Made by a program: the position numbers and the translations under genes
In this document: positions 17,902 through 28,694 of the stretch, in pieces
How positions within the stretch are numbered: position 1 is the first letter of the stretch
Layout: every line of letters starts with the position of its first letter
The notes under the pieces: generated by a model
The model's database searches: none
The model's input: only the letters and a program-made list of their open reading frames with translations
What the model was told of the DNA's origin: nothing
NCBI GenBank assembly: GCA_014695325.1
Contig: JACJNZ010000052.1
Coordinates: 62,001-126,000 of the forward strand
DNA: 64,000 nucleotides
Direction of reading: 5' to 3'
From: Cyanobacteria bacterium FACHB-502
Lineage (GTDB): Bacteria; Cyanobacteriota; Cyanobacteriia; Elainellales; Elainellaceae

Positions 17902-19899
17902 ATGTCTTCTTTTGTTCACATCGACCATATCGATCAAGTCTTTCCGCTTCCCGGCGGCGGTGAATATATCGCCCTCAAAAACATCAACCTGCAAATCAAA
18001 AAAGGTGAATTTGTGACGCTGCTCGGGCATTCCGGCTGCGGTAAATCGACCCTGCTTAACATTGTTGCCGGGCTCGCAAAACCTGCGGCAGGTGGCGTGG
18101 TTCTGGAAGGGCGACAAGTGACAAAACCCGGACCCGATCGCATGGTGGTGTTTCAAAACTATTCGCTGCTGCCCTGGCTCACGGTGCGTCAAAACATTGC
18201 CCTGGCAGTGAATCGAGTGCTGCGCGACAAACCGGAATCAGAGCGACAGGCGATCGTTGAAGAACACATTGACCTAGTGCATTTGCGTCATGCGGCAGAC
18301 AAGCGACCCGGACAGCTTTCCGGTGGCATGAAACAGCGCGTGGCAATTGCTCGTGCTTTGGCGCTGCGCCCGAAGGTGCTGCTGCTGGATGAGCCGTTTG
18401 GTGCGCTCGATGCCCTCACCCGAAGCGGATTGCAAGATCAGCTCATGCAAATTGCTCAGCAAAACGAGTTGACCTGCATTATGGTGACCCACGATGTCGA
18501 AGAAGCCCTGCTGCTGTCCGATCGCATTGTGATGCTCACTAACGGCCCCGAATCCCATATCGGACAAATTCTAGAAGTGCCGTTTGAGCGTCCGCGTGAA
18601 CGATTGGCAGTCCTGGGGCATCCCAGCTTTTATGGTCTGCGAAACGAAGTCAATTATTTCCTGAACCAGCAGAAGCGAGCAAAGCAGCGTCAGGTGATTC
18701 CGGTGATTGCAGGCAACGGGCTGGAAAAAATCAACCTGGAAATTGGCTTTATTCCCCTGACAGACTGTGCGCCGCTGGCAGTGGCAAAAGAAAAGGGCTT
18801 CTTCCAAATGCACGGACTGGAGCAAGTCACTCTGTCGCGTGAACCGGGCTGGAAAGCGATCGCCGATGGCATCATGAGCGGTCGTCTGGATGCGGCGCAA
18901 ATGGTCGCGGGTATGCCGCTCGCCCTTAGTTTGGGGATGAAAGGAATGCAGCCCACGCCCATCGTCACGGGAATGGTGCTGAGCCGCAACGGAAACGCGA
19001 TTACCCTCAGCAAGCGGTTTTACAACGAAGGTGTGCGATCGCTAGCAGATCTGAAAGCGGCAATCGATCGCAACCGGGACAAAGTGCTGACGCTGGCAGT
19101 GGTTCACCCGGCATCAATGCACAACCTGATGCTGCGACACTGGCTGGCTTCGGGCGGCATTGATCCCAACCAGGACGTGAATATTGTGATGATTCCGCCG
19201 GCTCAGATGGTGAGCGCGCTAAAGACCGGGGCGATCGACGGCTATTGTGCAGGCGAACCCTGGAACTCGCGAGCGGTGCAGGAAGGCTTGGGCTTTGTAA
19301 TTGCCACTGACCTTGATATCTGGTCGGGACACCTGGAAAAGGTGCTGGGTGTGCGCGAAGACTGGGCAAATCGCTATCCGCAAACCCATATTGCGCTGGT
19401 CAAGGCACTGCTCGAAGCCTGCGAATACTGCGACGATCGCCGCAACCGCGAAGAAATTGCCGAAATCCTTGCCCGTCCTGAATACATTGGCGTATCGGTC
19501 GATTACATTCGTCCGGGTCTGGTGACGCCCTACGATCGCGGCATGGGCGAAGCTCCCAGCTCTTTGCTGCGCTACAACCAGTTTTACGTTGATCGGACAA
19601 ATTGTCCCTACCGGGTCGAAGGACTGTGGGTCATGACGCAGTTGGCACGCTGGGGAATTACTCCTTTCCCGCGCAACTGGGTAGACGTGCTAGAGCGGAC
19701 GCGTCGCGTAGATGTATTCGGCGCAGCAGCACGGGATCTCGGAATGCTTGATATTGAACCTAATCGCCGTCCGGTCACGCTTTCTGATGGCACAGTGTTT
19801 AATCCCGATGACCCGATCGGCTATCTCAATAGTCTGACGATCAAGCAGAACATTCGGATCGAAGAAGTCAACCTGGATCAAGTCCCTGTTACTCCGTAA
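17902..19899 (+). CDS. nrtC: Nitrate ABC transporter ATPase with NrtA-like domain, NrtC
   Basis: 665 residues in two parts. Residues 1-255 are an ABC ATPase with Walker [10 protein letters not shown] (42-50), signature LSGGMKQR and Walker B LLLDEP. Residues about 280-650 resemble NrtA ([43 protein letters not shown]). In Synechococcus the C-terminal domain is known to be dispensable for transport but needed for inhibition of uptake by ammonium. It pairs with NrtD to form the ATPase heterodimer. Domain fusion is normal for this family, not an assembly artefact. Confidence 0.97.
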   Translation: MSSFVHIDHIDQVFPLPGGGEYIALKNINLQIKKGEFVTLLGHSGCGKSTLLNIVAGLAKPAAGGVVLEGRQVTKPGPDRMVVFQNYSLLPWLTVRQNIALAVNRVLRDKPESERQAIVEEHIDLVHLRHAADKRPGQLSGGMKQRVAIARALALRPKVLLLDEPFGALDALTRSGLQDQLMQIAQQNELTCIMVTHDVEEALLLSDRIVMLTNGPESHIGQILEVPFERPRERLAVLGHPSFYGLRNEVNYFLNQQKRAKQRQVIPVIAGNGLEKINLEIGFIPLTDCAPLAVAKEKGFFQMHGLEQVTLSREPGWKAIADGIMSGRLDAAQMVAGMPLALSLGMKGMQPTPIVTGMVLSRNGNAITLSKRFYNEGVRSLADLKAAIDRNRDKVLTLAVVHPASMHNLMLRHWLASGGIDPNQDVNIVMIPPAQMVSALKTGAIDGYCAGEPWNSRAVQEGLGFVIATDLDIWSGHLEKVLGVREDWANRYPQTHIALVKALLEACEYCDDRRNREEIAEILARPEYIGVSVDYIRPGLVTPYDRGMGEAPSSLLRYNQFYVDRTNCPYRVEGLWVMTQLARWGITPFPRNWVDVLERTRRVDVFGAAARDLGMLDIEPNRRPVTLSDGTVFNPDDPIGYLNSLTIKQNIRIEEVNLDQVPVTP

Positions 19900-20018
19900 C
19901 TTCTTTCATCTTGCTTGCGGGCTAGCTTCCTGCTTCCCCAGTTCAAACAGTAATTCGACGCTCCGCCCAGCTAATTAAGCTGCACAGCGCATTATTTGCT
20001 CTTTCCTGACACCCCCCT

Positions 20019-20855
20019 ATGCAAACTCTCAACTCCAAGAATCTCGAAATCACACCGCCCTCGGTTCAAGAACCGTTTCTGACAATTGAAAACGTCTCGA
20101 AGTCCTATCCTACCCAGGACGGTGAACCTTATCTGGTGCTGAAAGATGTGAATCTGACGGTGCGGGAAGGCGAGTTTATCTGCGTCATCGGTCACTCTGG
20201 CTGCGGTAAATCGACGCTGCTCAATATGGTGGCAGGCTTTAATCAGCCCACCGAAGGCGAAATCCGGCTGCAACAAAATCGCATCACCAAGCCTGGACCC
20301 GATCGGATGGTGGTGTTTCAAAACTATTCGCTGCTGCCCTGGAAGACCGCATTCGAGAATATCTATCTGGGCATTAACTCGGTGTGGCGCAAAAAGCCCA
20401 AAGCCGAGAAAGAAGCGATCGCCCGCGATCACCTGAATATGGTGGGCTTGGGCGAAGCCGCAGACAAAAAGCCAAAAGCCTTGTCCGGCGGCATGAAGCA
20501 GCGCGTCAGTATTGCCCGTGCTCTGGCACTGCGTCCCCAAGTGTTGATTCTGGATGAGCCGTTTGGCGCACTCGACCCGATTACCCGCGAAGAACTCCAG
20601 GACGAACTGCTGAAGATCTGGACGGAACACCGCACCACGGTTCTCATGATTACCCACGATATTGACGAAGCTCTGCTGCTTGCCGATCGCGTCGTGATGA
20701 TGACCAACGGACCCGCTGCGACGATCGGCGAAATTCTGGAAGTGCCTTTTGCCCGTCCGCGCAACCGAGTCCAGGTGATCGAAGACCCGCGCTACTACGA
20801 TCTGCGGGCTCAGGCGATGGAATTTCTCTACCGCCGCTATGCTCACCTCGACTAG
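20019..20855 (+). CDS. nrtD: Nitrate ABC transporter ATPase NrtD
   Basis: Second ATPase of the nitrate transporter, 278 residues, single domain. Walker [10 protein letters not shown] (58-66), signature LSGGMKQR, Walker B LILDEP and the H-loop MITHDIDEA are intact. It is closely related to the ATPase half of NrtC (both share [17 protein letters not shown]). The gap from nrtC is about 120 bases and narB starts about 150 bases later. Confidence 0.96.
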   Translation: MQTLNSKNLEITPPSVQEPFLTIENVSKSYPTQDGEPYLVLKDVNLTVREGEFICVIGHSGCGKSTLLNMVAGFNQPTEGEIRLQQNRITKPGPDRMVVFQNYSLLPWKTAFENIYLGINSVWRKKPKAEKEAIARDHLNMVGLGEAADKKPKALSGGMKQRVSIARALALRPQVLILDEPFGALDPITREELQDELLKIWTEHRTTVLMITHDIDEALLLADRVVMMTNGPAATIGEILEVPFARPRNRVQVIEDPRYYDLRAQAMEFLYRRYAHLD

Positions 20856-20859
20856 CTGT

Positions 20860-20880
20860 AGGGTGGGCACTGCCCACCAA
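20860..20880. repeat. Palindromic element between nrtD and narB
   Basis: GGTGGGCACTGCCCACC (20862-20878) has 8-base arms around one central base, within TAGGGTGGGCA. It lies six bases after the nrtD stop, without a T-run. It resembles a dispersed palindromic element I recall from other cyanobacterial genomes; only one copy is in the window. Confidence 0.6.
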
Positions 20881-21002
20881 TTTCTGTCCTTGCTTGCTAC
20901 CAATCCTGATGTAAGGACGGTTCGCGAACTGCCCTTATGAAATCTGCGGTTCTTCCTCCGCGAACTGAGATTATTCGTCCAGAACTCCCTGCCGCCTTCC
21001 CC

Positions 21003-23213
21003 ATGTCTACCCCGATCAAAACCCTCTGCCCCTACTGCGGCGTAGGCTGCGGTCTCGAGGTTGTCTCTAGCGAAGCCTCCCAGCCGTCTGCCCCTGCTTC
21101 TACCTACAAAGTCCGGGGCGATCGATCCCATCCTTCAAGTCAGGGCATGGTGTGTGTCAAAGGCGCGACCGTTATGGAGGCGATCGACCGCGATCGGTTG
21201 CTGTATCCTCTGTGGCGCGAATCGCTGGATCAGGAATTTCGGCGGATTAGCTGGGAAGAGGCATTTCAAAAGATTGTCGATCGGATTCAGACCATCCAGC
21301 AAACCCAGGGCAAGGATGCGATCTGTGTGTATGGCTCCGGGCAGTTTCTCACGGAGGACTACTACACGGCGCAAAAGCTGGTGAAAGGCTGTCTTGGCAC
21401 GAATAACTTTGATGCCAATTCGCGGCTTTGTATGTCGTCAGCGGTGGCGGGTTATCTACAAAGTCTGGGTTCCGATGGTCCGCCCTGCTGCTACGACGAT
21501 CTAGAGCTGACGGACTGCGCTTTTATCGTGGGCAGCAATGCCGCCGAGTGTCACCCAATCGCCTTTAATCGGTTCCGCAAACACCACAAACGCAATCCAA
21601 ACGTTAAACTCATTGTCGTTGATCCCCGCTGCACAGAAACTGCCGAAGCTGCCGATCTGCACCTGCCCATTCGACCGGGAACAGATATCGATTTGTTTAA
21701 CGGCATGGCGCATTTGCTGAAGCAGTGGGGCTATGATCAGCCGGAATTCATCGCTCAGCATACGGCTGGTTTTGCGGCATTCGAGGAAGTGATGCAGCAC
21801 TATTCGCCGCAGGTCACTGCCGAGCGCTGTGGCATCTCGGTCGAGCAACTAGAGCAGGCGGCTCGGATGTGGGGCGAGTCCAATCGCGTCCTGTCGCTCT
21901 GGTCGATGGGCATGAACCAGTCTAGCGAAGGCACGGCGAAAGTTCGCAGCCTGATTAATCTGCATTTGCTCACCGGACAAATTGGCAAACCTGGAGCCGG
22001 ACCCTTTTCGCTCACTGGGCAGCCCAACGCAATGGGCGGACGCGAAGCAGGCGGACTGTCTCATTTGTTGCCGGGCTATCGCTTTGTGATGAGCGATCGA
22101 CATCGGGCGGAAGTCGAGCAGGTCTGGAAATTGCCTGCCGGGAGCATTTCACCTCACCCCGGACGCACGGTTTGGGACATGATCACCGGGCTGGAAACCG
22201 GCGAGGTGGGTTTAGTCTGGATTGCTGCGACCAATCCGGTCGTCAGTCTACCCGATTTGGAACGGGCTAAGTTTGCCTTGCGTCGATCGCCCTTCACGAT
22301 TTATCAAGAGGCATATTACCCCACTGAAACCGCCGCCTATGCTCACCTGCTGCTGCCTGCCTGCCAATGGAGCGAAAAAACAGGCACCATGACCAACTCC
22401 GAGCGGCGGGTTACTCTATGTTCAGCCTTTCGTTCTGCTCCCGGTGAGGCAAAGCCCGACTGGGAAATTTTTACAGAAGTGGGGCGGCGGCTCGGCTTTA
22501 AGGAGCAGTTTGCGTTTGAATCGGCGGCTGACGTTCACGCAGAATTTGTACGGCTTACCCGAAATCGCGTGTGTGACATGACGGGCATTAGCCACGATCG
22601 CCTGCAAACTGAAGGACCGCTTCAGTGGCCCTTGGCTGAGGGACAGTTGGTTTCAACGCCGCGACTCTATCACGATTTACGCTTCCCCACCCCCGACGGA
22701 CGCGCCCGCTTCGGAGCATCCTATTCGCGAGGTTTAGCAGAACCACCCGACGAAAATTTTCCTTACGTGCTGACCACCGGCAGGCTCTACGGTCACTGGC
22801 ATACCCAGACCCGCACCGGACGCATCGAAAAAATCCGTCAGATGCACCCTGCGCCGTTTATTGAAATCCACCCCCGCGACGCGGCTCAACTCGAAGTGAA
22901 TGACGGTGAATGGGTCGAAGTTCGATCGCGCCGAGGCATGGCTCGTTTTCCCGCTAAAGTGACCAAGGCGATCGCCCCAAGAACGCTGTTTGTGCCAATG
23001 CACTGGGGCGAACTCTGGGCAGACCAAGCCGAAGCAAATGCCCTTACTCACCCAACTGCCTGCCCCGACTCAAAACAGCCGGAGCTAAAAGCCTGCGCCG
23101 TGCAGCTTATTCCCATTCGCCAAGCCGAATCTTTGCATCCATTAGAAGCAGCTACAGATCTTCTTTCCGCAACATCACCTCTGACTCCTTCCCCATTGCC
23201 CAGTGTTCACTAA
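21003..23213 (+). CDS. narB: Ferredoxin-nitrate reductase NarB
   Basis: Assimilatory nitrate reductase carrying bis-MGD molybdenum and one 4Fe-4S cluster; it reduces nitrate to nitrite for NirA with electrons from ferredoxin. From ATG 21003 it has 736 residues, close to the usual length. Cluster ligands are Cys9, Cys12, Cys16 (CPYCGVGC) and Cys51 (GMVCVKG). The expected Mo-ligand Cys lies in [10 protein letters not shown]. The C-terminal molydopterin dinucleotide-binding domain begins near [13 protein letters not shown]. An ATG at 20937 would add 22 residues unlike the family. Last gene of the cluster. Confidence 0.96.
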   Translation: MSTPIKTLCPYCGVGCGLEVVSSEASQPSAPASTYKVRGDRSHPSSQGMVCVKGATVMEAIDRDRLLYPLWRESLDQEFRRISWEEAFQKIVDRIQTIQQTQGKDAICVYGSGQFLTEDYYTAQKLVKGCLGTNNFDANSRLCMSSAVAGYLQSLGSDGPPCCYDDLELTDCAFIVGSNAAECHPIAFNRFRKHHKRNPNVKLIVVDPRCTETAEAADLHLPIRPGTDIDLFNGMAHLLKQWGYDQPEFIAQHTAGFAAFEEVMQHYSPQVTAERCGISVEQLEQAARMWGESNRVLSLWSMGMNQSSEGTAKVRSLINLHLLTGQIGKPGAGPFSLTGQPNAMGGREAGGLSHLLPGYRFVMSDRHRAEVEQVWKLPAGSISPHPGRTVWDMITGLETGEVGLVWIAATNPVVSLPDLERAKFALRRSPFTIYQEAYYPTETAAYAHLLLPACQWSEKTGTMTNSERRVTLCSAFRSAPGEAKPDWEIFTEVGRRLGFKEQFAFESAADVHAEFVRLTRNRVCDMTGISHDRLQTEGPLQWPLAEGQLVSTPRLYHDLRFPTPDGRARFGASYSRGLAEPPDENFPYVLTTGRLYGHWHTQTRTGRIEKIRQMHPAPFIEIHPRDAAQLEVNDGEWVEVRSRRGMARFPAKVTKAIAPRTLFVPMHWGELWADQAEANALTHPTACPDSKQPELKACAVQLIPIRQAESLHPLEAATDLLSATSPLTPSPLPSVH

Positions 23214-23650
23214 TCACTAATATTGATTGTCATTTGCGGCATACCGGGGAAGGAGGTTCAGGGAAATTACAGTTCCCTTAACTTCGCGTCAGATACAAAT
23301 CGGTTTTGCCCTAATAGGATGAGCTATTAGAGGTTCTGTAATTTCAACTAATTTTAAGTATCAATTACACAAGAAAGTTCTGTTTTTTTCATCGAATTTT
23401 TGTTGACTCTAGGCTTAGGTTTATTCTTTCTAGCTATTAATGTCCCTAAACTAAACGGTAGGCAGAATAACAAGTTGCCTAGCCGAATGGATTAAAACAT
23501 CTGTTTTTACAGATCTGCTTGAGTGCCCTCATTCCTTTGCCTTTATTCCTCTGATTGTTGAAGTCGTAAGTCAGGTGTTTACCCGCCCCAGAACCCTGAA
23601 CTTTGGCTCAAATCTACGCATACAACTTGTAAAATTTGGAGATATTCGGT
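23214..23650. other. Intergenic region after narB
   Basis: About 440 A/T-rich bases with no gene or recognisable structured RNA. The leader of the PEP-CTERM gene ends in GGAG (23638-23641), nine bases before its ATG. Confidence 0.5.
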
Positions 23651-24520
23651 ATGGCAATTGCTATCAAACAAATTTTGTTAGGGGCGGCTGTATGCCTAAG
23701 TGCAGGGGCAATTGTTAGCCCCTCTAACGCTGCAACGTTGACTCCGAGAAATATCATTTTCGACACATCTAACTACAGGACTTATACAGGTGGCTCTAAC
23801 GGGATTTTTTCTAGCAATCATGCTGGTGCTGCCATCGCAGCCCTACAGGACAGCAACCCCACTTCTAACGTAGAGCTATGGGCTTCCACTGAAAATCCCA
23901 CTGCTAATGTTGGTTTCAGCAGCACACTGGGCAAATACAATGTCACCGTTCAAAGCGTTACAGCAGCCGACTGGGCAGTATTTGGGAATCAGTGGCTCAC
24001 TGATTTTCTTGCATCGAGTGCTCAAATCACCCAGATGTGGTCAATGCTAACCTTGTCTCAACAACGAGATGCCCGGTCTTCTCTGCTCTCATTGGGTTTG
24101 CCTAGTTCTGGCGATCCAAATGTAGGATCGCTCACCCTGGATAGTCTGACAGGGCAGTTGAAGCTAGACCTGATTGGGCATCTAGACCTGAGACCACGAA
24201 TTTTGGCAAGGCAATACAGCACGGGGAACACTACCTGGGACAATATTTTGCTTAGGTTTGCCGGCAGAACCCAAAGTGCTATCCAGGCTAGTGAAATTGC
24301 GAAGGTGACGATCGGTAAGGATACGTACTACGCCTACAGCTTCAATGCAACTTCAACCGGAGTCTCTACCAATGACGGCAGCGAGTCCTACACAGGTCGC
24401 TACACCTGGACAAAGACCTTAGCTCCTTCCCCCAAATCGACCCCAGAACCTTCTGTAATTGGATCGCTGATCGTTGCGGGTGGTCTTGTTGCCTCACGTA
24501 AGCTGAAGACTGCCGCATAG
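23651..24520 (+). CDS. Secreted PEP-CTERM protein
   Basis: 289 residues. A signal peptide (about 1-29, ending PSNAA) and a C-terminal PEP-CTERM sorting signal (STPEPS, hydrophobic GSLIVAGGLVAS, then basic RKLK) mark it as an exosortase substrate, delivered to the cell surface or extracellular matrix. The mature part is Ser/Thr/Asn-rich and has no enzyme motif that I recognise; it lacks cysteines. The start is ATG 23651 with GGAG upstream; a TTG at 23636 is less likely. The exosortase gene is not in the window. Isolated between narB and mfd. Function unknown. Confidence 0.8.
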   Translation: MAIAIKQILLGAAVCLSAGAIVSPSNAATLTPRNIIFDTSNYRTYTGGSNGIFSSNHAGAAIAALQDSNPTSNVELWASTENPTANVGFSSTLGKYNVTVQSVTAADWAVFGNQWLTDFLASSAQITQMWSMLTLSQQRDARSSLLSLGLPSSGDPNVGSLTLDSLTGQLKLDLIGHLDLRPRILARQYSTGNTTWDNILLRFAGRTQSAIQASEIAKVTIGKDTYYAYSFNATSTGVSTNDGSESYTGRYTWTKTLAPSPKSTPEPSVIGSLIVAGGLVASRKLKTAA

Positions 24521-24563
24521 GTAAACGGCAATAGCCTACATCTCGCTCAAAACAGGTTGAAAC

Positions 24564-24610
24564 ATGGGTTGTGAGAAATGCACCATCGAGGTACGTTTTT
24601 CGCAACCCAT
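24564..24610. terminator. Long bidirectional hairpin between the PEP-CTERM gene and mfd
   Basis: ATGGGTTGTGAGAAA (24564-24578) pairs with TTTTTCGCAACCCAT (24596-24610) over 15 positions, including two G-T wobbles, around a 17-base loop. It lies between two convergent genes (stops at 24520 and 24629); the stem carries A-rich and T-rich sides, so it can end transcription in both directions. Confidence 0.65.
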
Positions 24611-24628
24611 TCGTTTTTGATTCCTACT

Positions 24629-27600
24629 CTACGCAGTCACCTCAGACGGGGAACTGTTTCGCACGGTTGTATCTGGCAGTCCACCCTGCATTCGGCTGAA
24701 ATAGCCTAGCAAGTTTTCAAGCTGCTGATCGGGTTTGAGAATACCCAACCCGCGCACCGTCACTTTGCCGGGAGTGTAGACAAAGCGGGTTTGCAGGTGG
24801 GCAGGCAGATTTTCGCGCAGCAGATTCCAGGCGGGTTCCTCCATTGGGGTTTCCAGGACGACGTGCTGTTTGCCTTCGGGTTTGATGCGGCTAAAGCCGA
24901 GCGATTTTGCTACCTGTTTCAGTTCCATTACTTTGAGGAGCTGCTGGGCGGCGGAGGGAATGGCTCCGTAGCGATCGACCCAATCCGCTCCGATTCTTTG
25001 CAGTTCCAGCGGAGACTGGGCGGCTGCCACCATGCGGTAGGCACTCATTTTTTGATCGAGATCGGCGATGTAGTCAGCGGGAATGAATGCCGTGATGTTG
25101 AGATCAATTTGGGTATCGTCGACCTGCGGGATTTCCTGACCGCGAATTTCTTTGATTGCTTCTTCCAGCATTTCCATATAAAGGTCAAAGCCGATCGCAT
25201 CCATTTGTCCCGACTGCTCTGCGCCGAGCAGATTACCCACTCCCCGGATTTCCATATCGCGGACGGCAAGCTGATAGCCCGATCCGAGCTGGGTGAATTC
25301 CTGAATGGCGCGGAGTCGCTGTCTTGCGGTATCAGTGAGGGCAGACTGACGCGGATACAGCAGCCAAGCGTGTGCTTGAATTCCGGCGCGTCCCACCCGT
25401 CCCCGAAGCTGATAAAGCTGGGACAAACCGAACTTTTGCGCGTCTTCGATCACGATCGTATTCACACGCGGAATATCCAGTCCAGACTCGATGATTGTGG
25501 TACAGACCAGAATGTCGGCTTCGGCGTTGTTGAACGTCACCATCATCGCTTCCAGTTCGCCTTCCTGCATTTGACCGTGGGCGATCGCAATTCGCACCGA
25601 GGGAATCATTTCCCGCAGTTTGCCTGCCACTTCTTCGATGCCTTCTACCCGCGGAACGACATAGAAAACCTGACCCCCACGATCGAGTTCCTGCCGAATG
25701 GCAGTTCGTACGACTTCAGGATCGTATGCCGCAAGGTGAGTTTTGATCGGGCGACGAGAAGGGGGCGGCGTGGTAATCAAGCTCATTTCGCGCACGCCAG
25801 AAAGAGCCATGTACAGAGTACGCGGAATCGGAGTCGCGCTCAGCGTCAGCACATCGACCTGAGTTTTGAGGGATTTGATTTTCTCTTTCTGGTTGACGCC
25901 AAATCGCTGTTCTTCATCCACCACGAGCAAGCCCAGCTCCTTGAACTGAATGCCTTTGCCCAAAAGCTGATGCGTTCCTACCACAACATCAATTTCCCCA
26001 GTCGTGAGCCGCTGCTGAATCCCCTTGCGTTCTTCGGGACTACGGAAGCGGTTGAGCAAGCCCACCTGGATTGGGTAGGGAGCGAAGCGTTCCTTGAGCG
26101 TGTGGTAATGCTGCTGCGTCAGGATGGTGGTGGGGGCGAGAAGGGCGACCTGCTTTCCGGCAGTGACCGCCTTGAAGATGGCGCGGATTGCCACTTCAGT
26201 TTTGCCAAAGCCGACATCGCCGCAGACCAATCGATCCATCGGGCGATCGCTTTCCATATCGCGCTTGACATCCTGGGTTGCCTTAAGCTGATCGGGCGTG
26301 GGCTGATAAGGAAACGACTCTTCCAGTTCTTCCTGCCAGGGCGTGTCGATCGGATAAGTGAATCCCTGCTGCTGGGCGCGCTGGGCATAAAGCTGGAGCA
26401 GATCGACAGCCACTTTTCTGACGGCTTTTCTGACCTTGCTCTTGGTCTTTTCCCAGGCTTTGCCCGACATTTTATTCAGTTCAGGAGCCTGATCTCCCGC
26501 TGTCCGATAGCGTGACAGAGCGCTGAGCTGGTCGGCAGCGATTCTTAGCAAGCCGTCTGCATATTGCAGCACCAAATACTCGCGGGTTTCACTATTGATC
26601 GTCAGGCTTTCCAGCTTTAAAAAGCGACCGACCCCATGATTGCGGTGAACGACATAATCGCCCAGCTGAAGCTTATTCGGGTCTACCTGCTTGGAAGCTG
26701 CCTGTCTGCGCTTGCGGATGTAGGTCGGCGTGGTAAGGCTCTGCTGTCCAAAAAACTCGCGATCGGTGACAACTACAAGGCGAAATGTCGGCAGAATAAA
26801 GCCTTCCAGCTCCGCCAGACCGGAATACTTGACGGCAACCGGAGTGCGCTGCGTTTGAAGCTTGTCGATCGCCAGAAAATCCCTTGGATTCGGAACAAAC
26901 TGCGCCGGACAGTCGTGCTCCTGCAACAACGCCACCGATCGCGACGGCTGCGCCGACACCAGCCACACGGCAAACCCCCGATCGCGTTCTTGCCGAATCG
27001 TTTCTGCTAGCCTGCCAAACTGATGCGGAATTGCCGGAACCGGCCGACTCGCCAGATTCAGCGTTGAGGATGCCCCGTCTTCTGCCAGTTCGGTCAGGTG
27101 CAGGCGATCGAAGGATTCCAGTAACACCAGTGAATCTTCAAACGATCGGTGGATTTTGGGCAGTTCATATTCTGCCTCTTCCTTAGAATTGACTTCGCGC
27201 CACAGTTCCTCGGCGTGTTCGTACCAGCGATCGCTGTGTGCCCGACACAAATCCGGCTCATCGATGCCAATCAGCGTATCGGGCGGCAGATAATCAATCA
27301 GCGAAGCAGGCTGATCGAATGCGACTCCCAGAAAGCGACGAATTCCTTCGGGAGCCTGTCCCTGCTCTAGCCGCTCCAGTTCTTCTACCGATAGAAAGGG
27401 CGCGATGTGGGTCAGTTTGTTCGAGGTGGAGTTGCCAATCTCCAGTGCGCCCAGAATTATCGGTGTGAAATTGGTTGCGGTGAGCAAGAGGCGATCGGTG
27501 CCCTCAAGGGATCGCTGTGTGGCGGGGTCAAATTCGCGGATTTGATCGAGTTCGTCGCCGAATAGTTCCAGGCGCACGGGCAACTCTGCCGCCACCGGAA

Positions 27601-28171
27601 AGATATCAATAATGTCTCCGCGACGGCTCCACTGTCCCTCAGTTTCTACCAGCGAAACTCGCTCATAGCCCAGTTCTGCGACCTGTTGGCTGAAATCTTC
27701 CAGGCTCAGATCCATGCCCTTCATCAGCGTCAGGCAATAGGGACGGAAAGCTTCTACAGGGGGAAGATGGGGTTGTAAAGCACGTTCAGTAGTGACGATC
27801 GCTACCGGGGGATGCTGTTTCCCAGACTGCATCTGCTCCTGCAAATCGGCAAGCACCTGGAGCTGACCCCAGAGCATTTCGGCTTCCGGGTCAAATGGGT
27901 CATAGGGAGCCGCCTCCGAGGTGGGATAAAAATAAACCGACTTCCAGCCCATCGCCTCAAGCTGCGCCGCCCAGCGTCCTGCCTCTTCCAATGTTCCGGC
28001 AATCATAACAAGACTGCGATTCTGCGCTTGTGCCAGAGCCGAGGACACCAAGCCTTTCGGCAGGCGTGAAATCCCACTGAGGCGAACGAGGTGCTGCTGG
28101 TCGAGCTTGGTCAACAGGTCAGCGGTGAGGGGCGATCGTCCGAGGGCGCGGGTAATAGAAGAGAATGCCAT
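24629..28171 (-). CDS. mfd: Transcription-repair coupling factor
   Basis: Mfd removes RNA polymerase stalled at lesions and recruits UvrA. 1180 residues, near the family's usual size. In order: UvrB-like N-terminal modules (about 1-400), RNA polymerase-interacting domain with [15 protein letters not shown] near 500, then RecG-like translocase with Walker [10 protein letters not shown] near 640, DEEQ box ([10 protein letters not shown]), [13 protein letters not shown], and motif [10 protein letters not shown], and a C-terminal TRCF domain. All motifs intact. Stands alone, convergent with the PEP-CTERM gene. The 520 bases upstream hold its promoter. Confidence 0.97.
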   Translation of the reverse strand: MAFSSITRALGRSPLTADLLTKLDQQHLVRLSGISRLPKGLVSSALAQAQNRSLVMIAGTLEEAGRWAAQLEAMGWKSVYFYPTSEAAPYDPFDPEAEMLWGQLQVLADLQEQMQSGKQHPPVAIVTTERALQPHLPPVEAFRPYCLTLMKGMDLSLEDFSQQVAELGYERVSLVETEGQWSRRGDIIDIFPVAAELPVRLELFGDELDQIREFDPATQRSLEGTDRLLLTATNFTPIILGALEIGNSTSNKLTHIAPFLSVEELERLEQGQAPEGIRRFLGVAFDQPASLIDYLPPDTLIGIDEPDLCRAHSDRWYEHAEELWREVNSKEEAEYELPKIHRSFEDSLVLLESFDRLHLTELAEDGASSTLNLASRPVPAIPHQFGRLAETIRQERDRGFAVWLVSAQPSRSVALLQEHDCPAQFVPNPRDFLAIDKLQTQRTPVAVKYSGLAELEGFILPTFRLVVVTDREFFGQQSLTTPTYIRKRRQAASKQVDPNKLQLGDYVVHRNHGVGRFLKLESLTINSETREYLVLQYADGLLRIAADQLSALSRYRTAGDQAPELNKMSGKAWEKTKSKVRKAVRKVAVDLLQLYAQRAQQQGFTYPIDTPWQEELEESFPYQPTPDQLKATQDVKRDMESDRPMDRLVCGDVGFGKTEVAIRAIFKAVTAGKQVALLAPTTILTQQHYHTLKERFAPYPIQVGLLNRFRSPEERKGIQQRLTTGEIDVVVGTHQLLGKGIQFKELGLLVVDEEQRFGVNQKEKIKSLKTQVDVLTLSATPIPRTLYMALSGVREMSLITTPPPSRRPIKTHLAAYDPEVVRTAIRQELDRGGQVFYVVPRVEGIEEVAGKLREMIPSVRIAIAHGQMQEGELEAMMVTFNNAEADILVCTTIIESGLDIPRVNTIVIEDAQKFGLSQLYQLRGRVGRAGIQAHAWLLYPRQSALTDTARQRLRAIQEFTQLGSGYQLAVRDMEIRGVGNLLGAEQSGQMDAIGFDLYMEMLEEAIKEIRGQEIPQVDDTQIDLNITAFIPADYIADLDQKMSAYRMVAAAQSPLELQRIGADWVDRYGAIPSAAQQLLKVMELKQVAKSLGFSRIKPEGKQHVVLETPMEEPAWNLLRENLPAHLQTRFVYTPGKVTVRGLGILKPDQQLENLLGYFSRMQGGLPDTTVRNSSPSEVTA

Positions 28172-28586
28172 AGCAGGTCGGTGAAAGCGGATGGGTGCAA
28201 GAAGAGCGGAGCAGAAAATCGAATCGACAGGTGCAGTTTCGATCTCTACTATTGTAGAAGTCTGTAGAAGTCTGGATAGGCGAAGGCTGAGAGATTCTCC
28301 TAGCTTCTCTCCGACGGTACAAATTCTGTCCTCGATTTATGCCTTCGATTCATGCCCTCGATCTGAGAATGGTAAGTTTTATCTATTACAGTACGCTTTG
28401 CGATCGGAAAATTTGCTTCTAAGAAAATTTTTGATGAGTTGGAAATCTCTTGCGTTGTCCCCTAAATCCGCTAATTTTGGAAGACTTGGAGACCGGAGGA
28501 AGTTTTAGATTTTGTATCTCCCAGAGAACTCGTTACCCTACCTTGATCCAAACTGTGCAAGCATTCTCATCCCCCGATAAACGATC

Positions 28587-28613
28587 GGTTACGCTGCGCT
28601 AACACATCCTACG
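28587..28613. repeat. Remnant of a dispersed cyanobacterial repeat
   Basis: The sequence GTTACGCTGCGCTAACACAT and the next seven bases match, from memory, an element scattered through many filamentous cyanobacterial genomes. A partial copy only; the inner GTTACGCTGCGCTAAC part is a near-palindrome (GTTA-CGCTGCG-CTAAC). Confidence 0.45.
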
Positions 28614-28618
28614 ATTCC

Positions 28619-28693
28619 CGTTCCCCTTCTTCCCATTCCCTCATCGCTTCACCCACTTGCCCCGCCACTCATCCACCCCTCCTTCCCCGAAAC
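28619..28693 (+). repeat. Pyrimidine-rich tract before the CBS-domain gene
   Basis: About 70 bases with almost only C and T plus scattered A, with CCCTCATCGCTTCACCC-like units, ending eight bases before the ATG at 28695. There is no purine-rich ribosome site. Confidence 0.6.
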
Positions 28694-28694
28694 A

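Larger units (their letters stand above)
28172..28694. other. Intergenic region between mfd and the CBS-domain gene
   Basis: Divergent promoter region of 520 bases. It holds a dispersed-repeat remnant at 28587-28613 and a C/T-rich leader at 28619-28693. No small gene was supported. Confidence 0.5.

Noticed and set aside
20862-20878. Palindrome after nrtD as a terminator
   Set aside because: No T-run follows, and narB lies downstream in the same cluster, so termination would split the operon. Treated as a repeat element.
20937-21002. Earlier ATG of narB adding 22 residues
   Set aside because: Family homology begins at the ATG 21003, shortly before the cluster Cys motif; the extension has no counterpart in NarB.
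19992-21131. 379-codon minus-strand frame opposite nrtD
   Set aside because: Antisense to the Walker motifs of NrtD and the start of narB; biased composition only.
24791-26515. Long plus-strand open frame (574 codons) opposite mfd
   Set aside because: It is antisense to conserved helicase motifs of mfd and its translation is His/Phe/Arg-rich with no known motif. A by-product of codon usage in mfd.
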